Shown: in pieces, positions 22,512-33,800 of the stretch | How the letters are laid out: every line of letters starts with the position of its first letter | How positions within the stretch are numbered: position 1 is the first letter of the stretch | Assembly (NCBI GenBank): GCA_035578175.1 | Contig: JAQMRL010000014.1 | Span: forward strand, 13,530,274-13,594,273 | Origin: Catonia carolina | Lineage: Eukaryota; Arthropoda; Insecta; Hemiptera; Achilidae | Length of the DNA stretch: 64,000 bases | Direction: 5' to 3' | Program-made: the position numbers and the translations under genes | The notes under the pieces: generated by a model | The model's input: the letters and a program-made list of their open reading frames with translations, nothing else | What the model was told of the DNA's origin: nothing | The model's database searches: none

Positions 22512-22687
22512 ATTTTTTTTTTTTTTTTGTTTAACGTCCGACTGTTCTGCAATTACTGCTAATGCAGACGGTGGAGTATGAAATGACTTTTTGTAACGTA
22601 TGAAAATACCGTGCCTGAATGGGATTCGAACCCAAGACCGTATGATGAGAGACGAGCACGTTAACAACTACGCCAATGCGGCCGGCT
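22512..22687 (-). mobile_element. SINE2 (tRNA-derived) copy
   Basis: On the minus strand: GCCGGCCGCATTGGCGTAGT (A-box region), then GGTTCGAATCC (B box), a short body (CATACTCCACCGTCTGC) and ACGTTAAAC with an A tail. The RNA polymerase III box spacing is as in tRNA-head SINEs of insects. Confidence 0.88.
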
Positions 22688-22716
22688 AATACCACTAGAG
22701 AACTTAACACGAACAT

Positions 22717-23221
22717 CTTCTTCTTCTGCCTTTCAAGGATTAGGCATCTCTGCCTGTTCCGAACCTCTCAAATCTGCCCATCTCTTTCTCGGGCATCCTC
22801 GTTCTCTCCTGCCCTCCGGCTTATAGCCCAGTGTCTGCTTAGGTATCCTATCCTTCCGCGTTCTGTTTACATGATCTGCATTCTGTTCCATTACCACTGC
22901 ATTCTGTTCTGGGATACCTTGTTTCTTTATCTCGGTATTCCTGTAACGATCTTCTCTACAACACCCATACATATGTCGAAGAAATTTCATTTCAGATGCT
23001 TGCAATCTACTCTCCTCTCGCTTTGATAGCACCGAAGTTTCACTGCCAGAATAGGGTCGGCACTGCTAATGTTTTATAAAATCTCACCCTCGTGTTTTTG
23101 CTGAAGCTATTTTTTAAAGTAAGGTGGATAGTTCCGCATATTTGCTGAAATCGGTGCATCTTATTGTAAGCATCTTTATCCTGCTGGTATGTAATGTTGC
23201 AACCTAGATTACTGAAGGCTG
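22717..23221 (-). mobile_element. LINE-B (RTE-like) 3' fragment
   Basis: Minus-strand frames 23258-23040 and 23032-22733 give successive parts of a polymerase C-terminus: QQICGTIHLTLKN, FYKTLAVPTL, QASEMKFLRHMYG, GYKPEGRRERGCPRKRW. The 3' tail is (GAA)n-like. An unusually long flanking duplication of 28 bp (22689-22716 and 23222-23249, one mismatch, starting ATACCACTAGAGAACT) lies in the host HLE. Confidence 0.85.
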
Positions 23222-23498
23222 ATACCACTAGAGAACTCAACACGAACATTTTTATCATAATCGGTCAACCGAAAGTAGGTAGTATATTTGTACAATTCTA
23301 CAATTTTTTGCAATTTTCTCAAAAACGGCTGCTACGATTTTTTTTTAAATCACCTCACTACATTTTTTATGCTCTATATATTTTTTAGAATAAGCGCTAT
23401 ATCTGCTTAAATTCTTGGAGGGGCATGTGTATTTGTGGTAAAAAATGTTTTTTTTTTTTAAATTGTGGCCTTAATATGTATTCTAGAGCAAAAGTGTA

Positions 23499-24087
23499 CC
23501 TTTAGCCCTAGGAAACGTTTATTACTGAATTCCCGACTTAAACTTCTATATTCCCTACTTCACAAACGATCAAAATTACCAATGGCACAAAAATTACGCA
23601 TATATTGTTCTTTTTTGAAACCTATATGGACCTACGGGTCCCAGATTTACGGTTCAACCAAACTCTCTAACTTGCAACGAATTCAAGCATTCCAGTCAAA
23701 AACATTACGCCTTATAGCAAAAGCACCTCTTTACGTCAGCAACAAAACCTTACATACAGATTTGAAAACACCACTTGTACAAAATTCTATCGAATACCTA
23801 TAAAAACGCTTTCACGACAAGTCACACGAACACGAGAACCCACTGGTCCGTTCACTTTCCACCTTCCGTTTACCTGAATCAGGTAAACGGAAGGTAGATA
23901 ATCCCGCTAGACGCCTTAAAAGACGCTGGAGTAGAGACCTGCTAATTTGATATACAAATTTCATTCTTGGGGAGGCACCAATGGGAGCCCTACCCCTCTC
24001 ATGCCTATCATGTAATTTACATTATTATCTTAAACATCACATTTGCTTGTAAAATTTTACAGTTAAAAACAAAGAATTAAAGAGAAA
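23499..24087 (+). mobile_element. Jockey-like LINE 3' fragment
   Basis: A plus-strand frame to about 23803 reads LNSRLKLLYSLL, KPIWTYGSQIYGS, IQAFQSKTLRLIAKAPLYVS, the C-terminal signature of Jockey polymerases. After a frameshift it continues to about 23946 (segments PLVRSLSTFRLP and RRLKRRWSRDL). The 3' UTR ends in an A-rich tail. Target duplication AAAAGTGTA at 23490-23498 and 24088-24096. 5' truncated. Confidence 0.85.
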
Positions 24088-24239
24088 AAAAGTGTAAGCT
24101 ACCTATAATCAAAATAGCAGTGTATATATTTAAAAACCTACAAGTTTCAAATATTTTTTCGTACAATGCTTAGTTTTGCGGCAATCAGTGATTTTCTTTT
24201 TTTCAGGTTCAATATTAAAATCTTTGTGAAACATTTTTT

Positions 24240-24427
24240 TACTTCCTCTTGCCTATATGAATATATAGGATAGAAAGTACATATTGTTTTCATGTCGATT
24301 TATCGAAATCGAGTTTTCACCGGATCTACACGTTTTCGGACCCCCTGAACCAAAGAAAACATGTTTTAAGCGATTCACCTGGGTGCGTGCGCGCGTAAGA
24401 GAAAGCTGTGTGATTGTTTTTACCAGA
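24240..24427 (-). mobile_element. Minimal HLE deletion derivative (188 bp)
   Basis: Has the complete 3' end (TACTTCCTCTTGCC, hairpin, CCCTGAACC, AAACATG segment) fused at the GTGCGTGCGCGC microsatellite site directly to the 5' terminus (TAAGAGAAAGCTGTGTG, ACCAGA). All internal units are missing, but both termini are retained. Confidence 0.8.
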
Positions 24428-24791
24428 TTTTTATATATAAGCTAGGCCTATATAACTTTTCAAATTGTGAATAAAAATTCAGCTTCAGTCAACTACCTGT
24501 GTATGAATCGAACAAATCAGAATTCTAAACGATGTTCTACAAATTTTACATCAAAGATTAAATGCTTACACATGTAGCTGACGTGAGTGTGATTCGATTG
24601 GAATTCACTCACTTTCATCATGGAATGCTGTTTGGTGTAGGTACGTTTCTTTCGTCCCAACATATGTATAGTCATTGGATTATTAAAATGTTTTATAGGT
24701 AATTTAATTTACCTTGATACTTCTTCTATCTATAAAGCTATTTTTAATATAGATTACTAACTAATGTGGACAATTTTTTCGTGGTAAAAAA
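24428..24791. other. Spacer, nothing recognised
   Basis: AT-rich, no frame or repeat terminus seen. Confidence 0.5.
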
Positions 24792-25473
24792 TCTGGTATG
24801 AAACACACAACTTTCTCTTGCCAATGCAAATAATGAATAATATACCAAACTTTAGTAATAAAACATTAGAAATAAACAAAAAACTAACCTCAATAAATAT
24901 AAACTAATTTTAATCGTGGTAAAAGACGCAAAATGAAAATCAACCTTAGTTTGGCTGAAAAATTGGAAAATCACTATTTCACGCTAAAGTAGGCTCTGTA
25001 GAGAAAAATGCTTTAATTAAAGTTGTAGATCTTTTAATTTCCTATAGATTTGATAACATACACTTTTGTCGTAAAATGCATACTAAGGCTGAAATCTTAA
25101 AACCCATTTTCTTAGATTTTCATGGAAAAAAACAGAAAATTGCTGATTAACGTTAAACTAAACGTTATAGGCCCTACAACAAAAATGATATAAATAAAAG
25201 TTGTAGGGTATTAAATTTTCTACAACTTTTATTATACATTTTTGCAGTAAAATGCATGTTAAGGCCGCAATTTTAAAAGAAAACTTTTTTTTACGAGAAC
25301 ACAGCTTCTCCAAGAATTTCAGCAGACATAGCGCCTACCCTATCCTGTAGAACATAAAAATGTAGTAAATGAGGCGATTTTTAAAATAAATCATAGATTC
25401 CATTTTTGATGAAATTTGCAAAAAAGTGAAAAATTACATGAATAAACTACTACTTCCGGTTGACGCAGACACA

Positions 25474-25508
<35 letters not shown>

Positions 25509-25635
25509 CAAACGCTAATAACATGTTTTTTGGGTTCAGGGGGTCTGAAAACGTGTAGATCCGGTGAAAACTCGATTTCGAAAAATCGACATGAGAACAA
25601 TACTTTTTTCCTATTTATTCATATAGACAAAAGTA
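24792..25635 (+). mobile_element. HLE copy, near full length
   Basis: Starts TCTGGTATGAAACACACAAC, has both internal units, a (CA)n tract (about 25465-25505) and the 3' hairpin, with the final motif degraded to GACAAAAGTAAGTA. It carries TAGGCCCTA at 25168-25176 where the consensus has TA. Confidence 0.85.
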
Positions 25636-25648
25636 AGTAAAAAAGAAG

Positions 25649-25906
25649 TGTTAAATTATTTGCTCTTGATCTGTTAGTTCAATAACAGAATAGTTCCTTT
25701 TCTTATCACATGATCAGCCAATTAAATGACGGAATCATTTAAGAACAGAAGAGGTAGAGGTGCAAAAGACACTAATCAGAGTTGTCTCCTCTGAGAGTAA
25801 TGAATTTCATAATACTACCAGACCCTGTGGTAAATGAAGTGAAGGTTTCATTTGCAGGATGGAAAGTAGATGATTTTTAGAGAGTCTGACATGCTGATAA
25901 GCATAA
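25649..25906 (+). mobile_element. SINE1 copy, both ends trimmed
   Basis: Diverged SINE1 from GTGTTAAATTATTTGCTCTT to GACATGCTGATAAGCAT. The (AAC)n end is absent. Confidence 0.75.
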
Positions 25907-27967
25907 AATTTTTCTCTAGTTTTAGAGGAAGTTAAATTGCTCTTGAAGAAAAAAATGGTTATCTTAAGAATGTGGTCTTAACCCTTTATAGATCTTTGGT
26001 AAGTATACTTATCTTTGGCAATAAAATCGGTTTTTTTAAAAGAATAAGCTATGCATATGAACCCTATTGGCATTTTATGGTTTTATAGATGTTTTCTGGT
26101 AAGTAGGCTATCCATATTTTGAAATTAGTGCGCAGCAACCATTTGTTTCATGAGTTACACGAATGTGGTAAGGATTCATACCAGCGCACGCAACCGTGTT
26201 GTTTTGTTGTTACTTTTGTACAGTGCTTAGAAAATTCGAGTTTTTTTATGGGAGAGCAAGCATACATGCTATTATAAAGTTGAGATAAGCTATTCTACGC
26301 ATTCTTCTGTTATATAGGACTACAAGTTGTTTTAATAAGCATTCTTACAACTAAACTTTATATGATTCCCATTTCAATGAACGTTCTTTGGGTAAGTATA
26401 GGTATTTACCAGGGCTTAACATTGTAACGTCTGATTTTCAGGCCGTTACTTATCTATTATCAAATTTCGTATTACGGCGGTTGTTCTATTTACTACTCAT
26501 CAGCTGTTTGTACTTGCGGTGGCCTATTTCTAATTATTTATTGAAAACTTTCCTGGTTGGACAGAGTTGTGTTTCAACTGTCGAAATGTAAGGACGTGCA
26601 TTACGACTGCGTAATGTTACGGGCCTATTTTTTTTATTTTATTCTTTTTAGTGAAAAAGTTTTATTGCTTTTATATCTTCTTTTATTTATTAGCTATGAT
26701 TGAACAGTCTGTTTTCGGCATTAAATTTATCGGTTTTCCGTATTCATTTTTAAAAGTTTTTTGGATTCTGCAATCAGTTTGAAAATAAATTTTGTAATTC
26801 CTTTTTGCCCAATTTAAATTTTGGAAAGTTAATTGGCTGATAGCATTCTGGAACTGAGAACTCTTACGGGTTACTAGTGACAAAGTGTTTGTGCGTGTTT
26901 ATTAAACTTGAACTGTGTCTTTCTAAAATGAACATTGTTAACTATTATCAGGGTTCGACTCCCGTTCAATAACCATACCGATTAAATTTTATTATGAGAG
27001 AATTCTTCACCTGTTAAACAACAAGACACGTAAAAATGCAAAGGTTACTGAGTTCGTCCTGGTTTAACTTACAGGAGGTATTTGCTAAATATCAACAGCG
27101 ACGGTATGTAATTATTTATTAATTTAACTTCTGGAAAAGTCTATTGCGTCAAAACTTTCAGTCTCCAACATGTTCTAACTGAATAATCAACGTTTTACAT
27201 ACAGATGTACCTAGTATGGTGAAACTTATTACTGTCCAAATTATTATTATCTATCTTTTTTTATATTTATATTAGGAACACCAAGGTAGCTTGCTTAAAA
27301 ACAATAAAATGTTGTATAACTTTTCTTAATGTATTATGTATTTGGTAAACTTTCATTTTTATACTGTTTACGAAATTTATCTGTTGTTTTACCAGTCTGT
27401 GCTGGATTTTCACTGTTATATTTATTATTTATTAAAAAAGAAACTGGCCAATATTTCTTGACTTTTCAATCTATTCACTAGTTCTGTAAATGATAAAAGT
27501 AAATTTTGAAAAAGTAATTTTATTTACTTAGATATTTTTTGAATTTGTATATTTCTTTTAAATTTTCTTATTTGATAGAATTTAAATATTTTGATAATGC
27601 TATTAATGTGTTTGAATCATGGTTGAGTTTTTCTAATTTGATTTACAAAGAATTAGTTAATATGTAAAAGTAAATTTTGGTAAAAGGCAATTTTTATAAC
27701 TTAGTTTTTTGTATTTATATATTTAAAGTCTTGCCTTGCTTAAACAGAATTTAAAATATTTTTGGGTAAAGCTATTATTGTAAATTAATTCTTTTGTTTT
27801 TCTAAATTTTTATATTGATGATTTTTACTGTTTTATTAAATCTCTTGATTGATATTTTATGTGCAACCGCAACTTGAGTATGTTTATTTGTTTTACGTAT
27901 TTAGCTTCCTTTCCTGTTTTTGTTAACGCCCCTACCAACCTAACGATGTAGATAGAGGGGCCGTTAC
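25907..27967. other. Long AT-rich region without recognised gene
   Basis: About 2 kb of unassigned DNA. Between about 27490 and 27720 two loosely similar AT-rich blocks (AAAAGTAAATTTTG at 27495 and 27666) suggest an old tandem duplication of about 170 bp. A tRNA B-box-like GGGTTCGACTCCCG at about 26950 has no convincing A box. Confidence 0.5.
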
Positions 27968-27982
27968 AACATAAAAAAAGAT

Positions 27983-28610
27983 CTTCTTCACTTCCAAGGA
28001 TTAGGTTTCTTGAACCTGTTCCGGTACCCATCTGTTCCTCGGTCGTCCTATATCTCTTCTTCCTGTAGGTTTGTAGTTTCTGGCGGCTTTTGGTATTCTC
28101 TCGCCTGGCATGCGACTCAAATGGCTGCACCATCTGCTCCTGTTCTGCTTGATTTTGTCTAGCAACGGTAAAGCACTCAGTGTTTTTCTAATTTCTTCAT
28201 TTCGTAGCCTATCTCTTCGGCTGCATCCATATACACTTCGTAAGAATCTCATTTCTGCAGCCTGGATTTTGCTGTCTACCTTTTTTGTATGTATCCAGGA
28301 CTCACTGCCATACATCAAAGTAGGGACAGCAATTGTATCGTAAAACTTAAGTCTCGTATCTTTTCTTGTTTTCCGTTTCAGATGTTTATGTATATTACCA
28401 CAAATGCTTTGAAATTTAGATAGTTTGTAAAGCACATCTTTGTCAAAGTCATACGAAACATCATTACCAAGATATTTGAAATGAGAGACTTGTTCAAGCA
28501 CTCTTCCTCCTAATTCTATTTTAGTTCTTACGGTGTATTTTCCTTTAAATGCCATCGTTTTAGTTTTTGTCTGCGATATTTTCAAATTATATTTCTCAGA
28601 CATTTTGTCT
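27983..28610 (-). mobile_element. LINE-B (RTE-like) 5'-truncated insertion
   Basis: A 628 bp insert flanked by a perfect 15 bp target duplication AACATAAAAAAAGAT (27968-27982 and 28611-28625). It encodes only the C-terminal part of the polymerase and ends with a short GAAGTGAAGAAGA tail rather than poly(A), as RTE-type elements do. Confidence 0.93.
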
Positions 28611-28615
28611 AACAT
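28001..28615 (-). pseudogene. LINE-B reverse transcriptase C-terminal fragment
   Basis: About 190 codons read YNLKISQTKTKTMAFKG, VSHFKYLGNDVSYDFDKDV, TRKDTRLKFYDTIAVPTLMY, KIQAAEMRFLRSVYGC and PTGRRDIGRPRNRW: the thumb and C-terminal region of insect RTE-like polymerases. Palm motifs with the catalytic aspartates are missing because the insertion is 5' truncated. The apparent ATG is internal sequence, and the frame then shifts near the 3' end (overlapping frame 28133-27825). Not functional. Confidence 0.85.
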
Positions 28616-28779
28616 AAAAAAAGATATATCTTATAATAGAGCTGTTCTGTTCTTATAATAGTGCTGTTCTGGCACTAGAAATACATTATTCAAGTCCCTA
28701 TAAAACAAAATTTAACATTTTGCAACGTGTTTATTTTTCCCTGTAGTAGGCCTACTGCTCTATAAAGAGTTAATACGCA

Positions 28780-29539
28780 TCTAGAGCAAAAGTGCCTATA
28801 GTGAAAGTTGTAAAAATTTTGAAACCCTTTAACTTTTATTTCAAACTTATATTTGTACAACCCTTAGTTTAGCGTAATTTAGTGATTTTCTGTATTTTTT
28901 TTATCAAAATCGGTAAAATTTGAATTTTTTAATATTGCGGATTTAGTATGAATTTTAAGCCAAACATTTGTATAACAGACAATTTAAAAATCTACAACTT
29001 TTATTTCAAGCATTTTATTCCACATAGCTTAGTTTAGCGTTAATTGGCGATTTTCTGTTTTTTTTTCTTTAAAATCGGTAAGAAATAGGATTTTTTGTTA
29101 TTTCAGACTTAGCATGCATTTTACAACAAAAATGTATTTAGTTAAAGTTTTAGAAAATTAAAAAATCTACAACTTTTATTTCAAGCATTTTATTCTACAG
29201 AGCTTATTTTAGCGTCAATTAGTGATTTCCCGTATTTTTAAGTCGAAGGTTGATTTTAATTAACCCATCCTAGTACCTACATGGTTTTGTCCATAGTTGG
29301 ATGGGATAATTTCCACCACCTCTAGCGTAATAGGATAGTAGTTTACTGTAAGAAAATTTGTACTATCGTAATTTATTTTTTATGTAATGTGTAATATTAT
29401 AGAAATAAATAAATAATTATTATTATTAATAATTTATTTATTTATTATTAATTTTGGGTCACTCATGATATAACATAGGTGGGTTATGTTTTATTATATA
29501 CACTGGCAAGAGAAAATAGTGTGAATGTTTCACACCAAA
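28780..29539 (-). mobile_element. HLE copy with three internal units
   Basis: Three successive units with ACTTTTATTTCAA starting at about 28832, 28997 and 29172 (periods of about 165 and 175 bp). A TTA/AAT-rich palindromic stretch (about 29400-29450) and the 5' terminus GGCAAGAGAAAATAGTG ... CACCAAA follow. The 3' hairpin end is absent. Confidence 0.78.
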
Positions 29540-29984
29540 TTATTTTAATTTTATAAATACAGTCATAGGTTGTTTAATTGTTAAAAATCTCTCCGGAAAA
29601 TCTAAAAGTACAAATGAAAACGATCCGATTAATGGAGAAATGGGTAGAAATATTTATTAAAAGAAAATACCTATTTTTGATTTAGACCTAAAGCGTGAGA
29701 ACTTTTGAGCTTGTTAATGTGAAATATTTAAAAACGACAATAAAAATAATGAAATTATTGGTTGTGTAAAAAAGGCCAGTAAGAGGAAGAGCTTGAAATG
29801 AATAACAAATTTATTGATAGATGAATCGTTTTAAAACCGGTTTCCACACATACATAAGTATTATGATAATATTATTCCACCATTCGATACTGTCTCATAT
29901 CAAATATCGATTATTTTGTTTCATAATCGATTCTAGTAAATCGATTCCGTTTAAATTATTATCTATTATCTCTTCTTCTTTTTC

Positions 29985-30155
29985 TTGTGATTATCCGATT
30001 CGGTTGTTGGCGATCATCATGGTTATTTTGACCTTATTAGTAGCAATCCGGAACAATTCCCGGAGTTTTTACCGAAATTCTTCTTCTACCAGGATTCCTC
30101 TTCCCTCTAGTTTCCCGTGCAGAATGTGCTGCCGTAGATCATATATTATTTTACT
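29985..30155 (-). pseudogene. LINE-E polymerase C-terminal remnant
   Basis: Minus-strand translation gives LRQHILHGKLEGRGNPGRRRIS and, after a frameshift, KVKITMMIANNRIG. This is the tail of an insect LINE polymerase family that ends with a GPGRRR-S-W-L and KV-MIAN pattern. The 3' side is an AAGAAGAAGAG-rich tail. Very short and decayed. A plus-strand frame over it is an antisense shadow. Confidence 0.6.
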
Positions 30156-30159
30156 GTCA

Positions 30160-30398
30160 CTTGGCGTATAGGAATATAAATAGGAAGGAAAGTATTGTTT
30201 TCATATCGATTTTTCGAATTTGGATTTTCACCGGATATTCTCGTTTTCAGACTCCCTGAACCCAAAAAAAACATGTTGTTAGCTACTGGTTGTGTTTGTG
30301 TGTGTGTGTGTCATATTTGAAATTTGAATTTGGATTTTCACCGGATATACACGTTTACAAACACCTTGAACCTAAAAAAACATGCTTTTAGCCACTGG

Positions 30399-30447
<49 letters not shown>

Positions 30448-30620
30448 CGCGTGTGTGTGTATGAACAAAATATCTCAAGAACCGAATATTTGCAATGTTG
30501 AAACTTGAAACTTAAATAATTTACCACTAGAGGACCCCCTACACGAAGATTTTCATCAAAATCGGTCAACCGAAAGTAGCAGTTTATTCGTGCCATCTTT
30601 CACTTTTTTTCACAAAAAGG
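30160..30620 (-). mobile_element. HLE 3' half with internal duplication
   Basis: Starts at a degraded hairpin (GGCGTATAGGAATATAAATAGG). The GGATTTTCACCGGATAT ... GAACC segment occurs twice (about 30222 and 30331), each followed by a GT tract (second tract 30399-30461). It ends abruptly in the TTTTTTTCACA region and abuts an oppositely oriented HLE piece. Confidence 0.75.
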
Positions 30621-30624
30621 GCTC

Positions 30625-31150
30625 TAACCTCACAAACTAACCACAAAAAATAACCAAATTTTAATCGTGAGTGAATGATGCAAAATGAAAAGCACTCTTT
30701 GACGCTAAACTAGGCTCTGTAGGGAAAATGCATATAATAAAAGTTGTAAATATATTTTAATTTCCTATCAATTTAATTAGGTATATACACTTTTGTCGTA
30801 AAATTTATACTAAAGCCGGAATCTTAAAAATTCCATTTTGTTACTGATTTTGATAAAAAAAATACAGAAAATCACTAATTACCACTTAAGTACGTGTTAC
30901 ACAAAGAAATGTTTGAAATAAAAGTTTTAGGGTTTTAAATTTTCTACAACTTTGATTAGCTTGTACACACTGTTGCCCTGAAATGCATATTAAGGCTCCA
31001 ATCTTAAAATAAACCACTTTTTTCTACGAGAGAAAAACCTCTCCATGAATTTCAGCAGACATCGCGCTTACCCTAATCATGTAGAACGTAAAAAATGTAG
31101 TAAATGAGGCGATTTTAAAAAAAATCGTAGGAGTCGGTTTTGAGAAAATC
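30625..31150 (+). mobile_element. HLE piece, opposite orientation
   Basis: Reads CTAACCACAAAAAATAACC, AATCGTGAGTGAATGATGC, both internal units, then ATCGTAGGAGTCGGTTTTGAG. It lacks both termini. Confidence 0.72.
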
Positions 31151-31154
31151 GCAA

Positions 31155-31805
31155 ATTTCATTATACACTTTTGTCGTAAATTGGCTGATATTTTAAAAAT
31201 GGACTTATTACCGATTTTCATGAAAACAAAACAGAAAATCACTAACCACCGCTAAACTAAGCGTTATACAAAGAAATGTTTGAAATAAAAGTTGTAGGGT
31301 TTTAAATTCTCTACAGCTTTTATTATATGCATAGGTCTATTACTAAAATGCGTATTAAAGCCGCAATTTTAAAAACACCCATATTTTTCTACTAAAGCAC
31401 AGACTCTTCAAGAATTTCAGCAGATATGGCGTCTACCCTATCTTGTAGAGTACAAAAAACAGTAAATTAAGCGATTTTTAAAAAAAATCGTAGGAACCGT
31501 TTATGAGAAAATCGCAAAAAGTGAAAAATTACACGTATAAACTACTACTTCCGGTTGACCGATTTTGATGAAAATATTTGTATCGAGTTCTCTGGTGGTA
31601 TCTAACTTAAGTTTTAATATTCAACTTCGTACAATGTTCCATTATTGAGATATTTTGTCCACACAAAGGCACACAGACCATCGCTAAAAACAACTTTTTG
31701 GTTTCAGGGTGTCTGAAAACGTGTATACCCGGTGAAAATTCGATTTCGAAAAATCGACATGAAAATAATACTTTTCTTCCTATACATTCATAGGCAGGAG
31801 AAATT
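31155..31805 (+). mobile_element. HLE copy, 5' truncated, head-to-tail with the previous piece
   Basis: Re-enters the element at CATTATACACTTTTGTCGTA and runs through one complete internal unit to the 3' hairpin and GGCAGGAGAAATTA. Confidence 0.75.
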
Positions 31806-32719
31806 AAAAAAAGTGAACAGTTTTTTAAAAAGATATTTAAATATTTGCATTTCGCAAAACCATTTGGTAGAGTTTGTAGCCTACTATTTATGTATAGTAA
31901 AAATAAATTAGTTTTCCTTTTGGTTTAAAGTTGTTTTATTTGAGTTAACGTATGGAAGAGATTTAATTAAGGAAACCGAAGATACGAGGCAATAGATGTC
32001 GGGTGATCAATTGTCAGTGTCTCAAGTTGGATGGCGTATCAGATGTCGGATAACGCATTCTGAGCGGTGAGCGTGCGTTCTCCTATTCATTCGTTCTGTT
32101 GATGGACTAGAACAGGCCTCCTATTCTGATGTCATCTGTCCTCAGTGCTTAGGCTTTCCTTGACATATGTACACTCGTTACTTTAATAAAATAGACATTT
32201 AACTGCTTTAGTTTCCTATCAATATCATGGTTCCGTTTTAACCAAACAAAATCCGGACGCAAAATCTCTTCCAATGAATTTTAAATAAAAGTTCTATTAA
32301 CTCCTAAATACATAGGAGTTCTATTGAAAAGATTTTTATAACTTTTAAACAGTTTTAAAGAGTATGTTTTCCTAATTTGCTCAAAAGTTTTAAACTTGAT
32401 ATTTATGCTAGTATGAGATTTACATTACGAATAAATTTCATTTACAACGTAGCGGTAATACAGCGCAATGTAATGCGGTTCTTCCACATTTACCCCCTCC
32501 ATAGCCATATTCCGTAAGCACACAGGGTATGTGCACCTCTCTTCTCATCGCAGAACACACTCGGTCGGTAGACATTACATTAAAACATTGTATTTTAACT
32601 TTCTTTTATATAAAACGTTTTAGTTTAAAAACTTTTTTTTCAGGAACTATCATACCATTGGGCTTTCCGTTACTCACCGTTCTTCTAGGAACGATTAAGT
32701 TTGTTGTTAACTTAATGAT
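31806..32719. other. Spacer, nothing recognised
   Basis: No frame with recognisable protein similarity, no terminal repeats, no RNA gene seen. Confidence 0.5.
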
Positions 32720-32980
32720 AGGGTTTTTTAAACCCAAGGCACTGTACGAATCAAAGGATTTTCTAGTTTGAGCAATTCTACTTTTGACTTCACTTGTGCT
32801 TCTACCATCATTTCTATTTTACTCCCTAGATAGCACAATTTCCCAACTTCCTGTATGTTTTCGTTGCCTACTTTTAAATTTCCCATCTCTTCTAAACCAC
32901 TCTTGCTGTTGCACAACACTTTCGTAATAACTGTAACTATATTCCGTTCTGTAAATAACTGTAATAAAAACAATAAATAA
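32720..32980 (-). pseudogene. LINE-C polymerase fragment
   Basis: A minus-strand frame includes LEEMGNLKVGNENIQEVGKL, CYLGSKI and EAQVKSKVELLK, the region just before the C-terminal piece seen at 1640-1982. A related stretch is at 57050-57125. Confidence 0.65.
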
Positions 32981-33480
32981 TAAATACTGTAAATTATATT
33001 TCTGTACCAAAATACTGTTTAAGCAAACTGTGCTGTAAATTATAGCACATAAAGTATGCCTACATGACATTCAGCATTGCAGACAGGATTTTTACCGATA
33101 ACATGAGTATTTTCCTTGGAGCGGTAGCCTACTACTAGGCCCACTGTTCATCCTAAGGTTCACCTTTGCTGCAAACAGTCAACTAGTAATGTATTGTGGT
33201 TGAATGGGTACGGCAGTGTCTTGGACTTAATGTAGTTTTCATTTCGTTTTGTGGCTAATTAGTGTTACTTACCGGTAGTAGAAGTGAAATGATATTTAAC
33301 AATGTCGTGCAAACGTAAACGCATGGTCAAAACCATCGAACAACGCCCACTGATGTACTTTTAGTTACACTTTGACGGGACATTTCGGTAAGAAAACGAA
33401 TGGAAAATAAAAACCAAAAAAATATTTCTGACTTATCAAAAAACTAATTAAAATGTACGAAAAATATTTGACAATTAATT
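32981..33480. other. Spacer, nothing recognised
   Basis: Unassigned AT-rich DNA, ending at the GACAATTAA that duplicates around the SINE2 insertion. Confidence 0.45.
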
Positions 33481-33656
33481 TTTTTTTTTTTTTGGTTTAA
33501 CGTCCGACTGTTCTGTGCAATTACTGCTAATGCAGACTGTGAAGGATGAAATGATTTTTTGTAACTTATGAAAATATGCCGTGCCTGAATGGGTTTCAAA
33601 TCAAAGACCGCATGATGAGAGGAGAGCACGTTACCAACTACGCCAATGTGGCCGGC
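33481..33656 (-). mobile_element. SINE2 (tRNA-derived) copy
   Basis: Same structure as 22512-22687 on the minus strand: GCCGGCCACATTGGCGTAGT head, degenerate B box, GTCTGCATTAGCAGTAATTG body, poly(A) end. Target duplication GACAATTAA on both sides (about 33470 and 33657). Confidence 0.85.
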
Positions 33657-33728
33657 GACAATTAAATCGTACGAATAAAAGTTTTAGGACACAGTAATAT
33701 TTTTTTTACAATAAAACACCATTTTCTT

Positions 33729-33800
33729 GTTATTTAAAAAAGTCCGGCTTATCCGAAATCGGCTCACCCCAATTATTTCGGATAAGCGGGAGTTTACTCT
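33729..33800. mobile_element. Pogo-like terminal fragment
   Basis: On the minus strand, AGTAAACTCCCGCTTATCCG and GATTTCGGATAAGCCGGAC resemble the ends of insect pogo/Tigger-type elements (AGTA-AAxCTC ... TCCGGA). No matching second end was found nearby. Confidence 0.5.

Larger units (their letters stand above)
22430..24236 (-). mobile_element. HLE copy broken by three insertions
   Basis: HLE pieces at 22430-22511, 22689-22716, 23222-23498 and 24088-24236 read in order (GAACAAAATATCTGAATGG, TACCACTAGAGAACT, CGGTCAACCGAAAGTAG, the internal units). They are separated by SINE2, LINE-B and a Jockey fragment. Confidence 0.75.

Noticed and set aside
29821..30171. Plus-strand 116-codon frame with hydrophobic segments
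   Set aside because: Antisense to a recognisable LINE-E polymerase tail on the minus strand.
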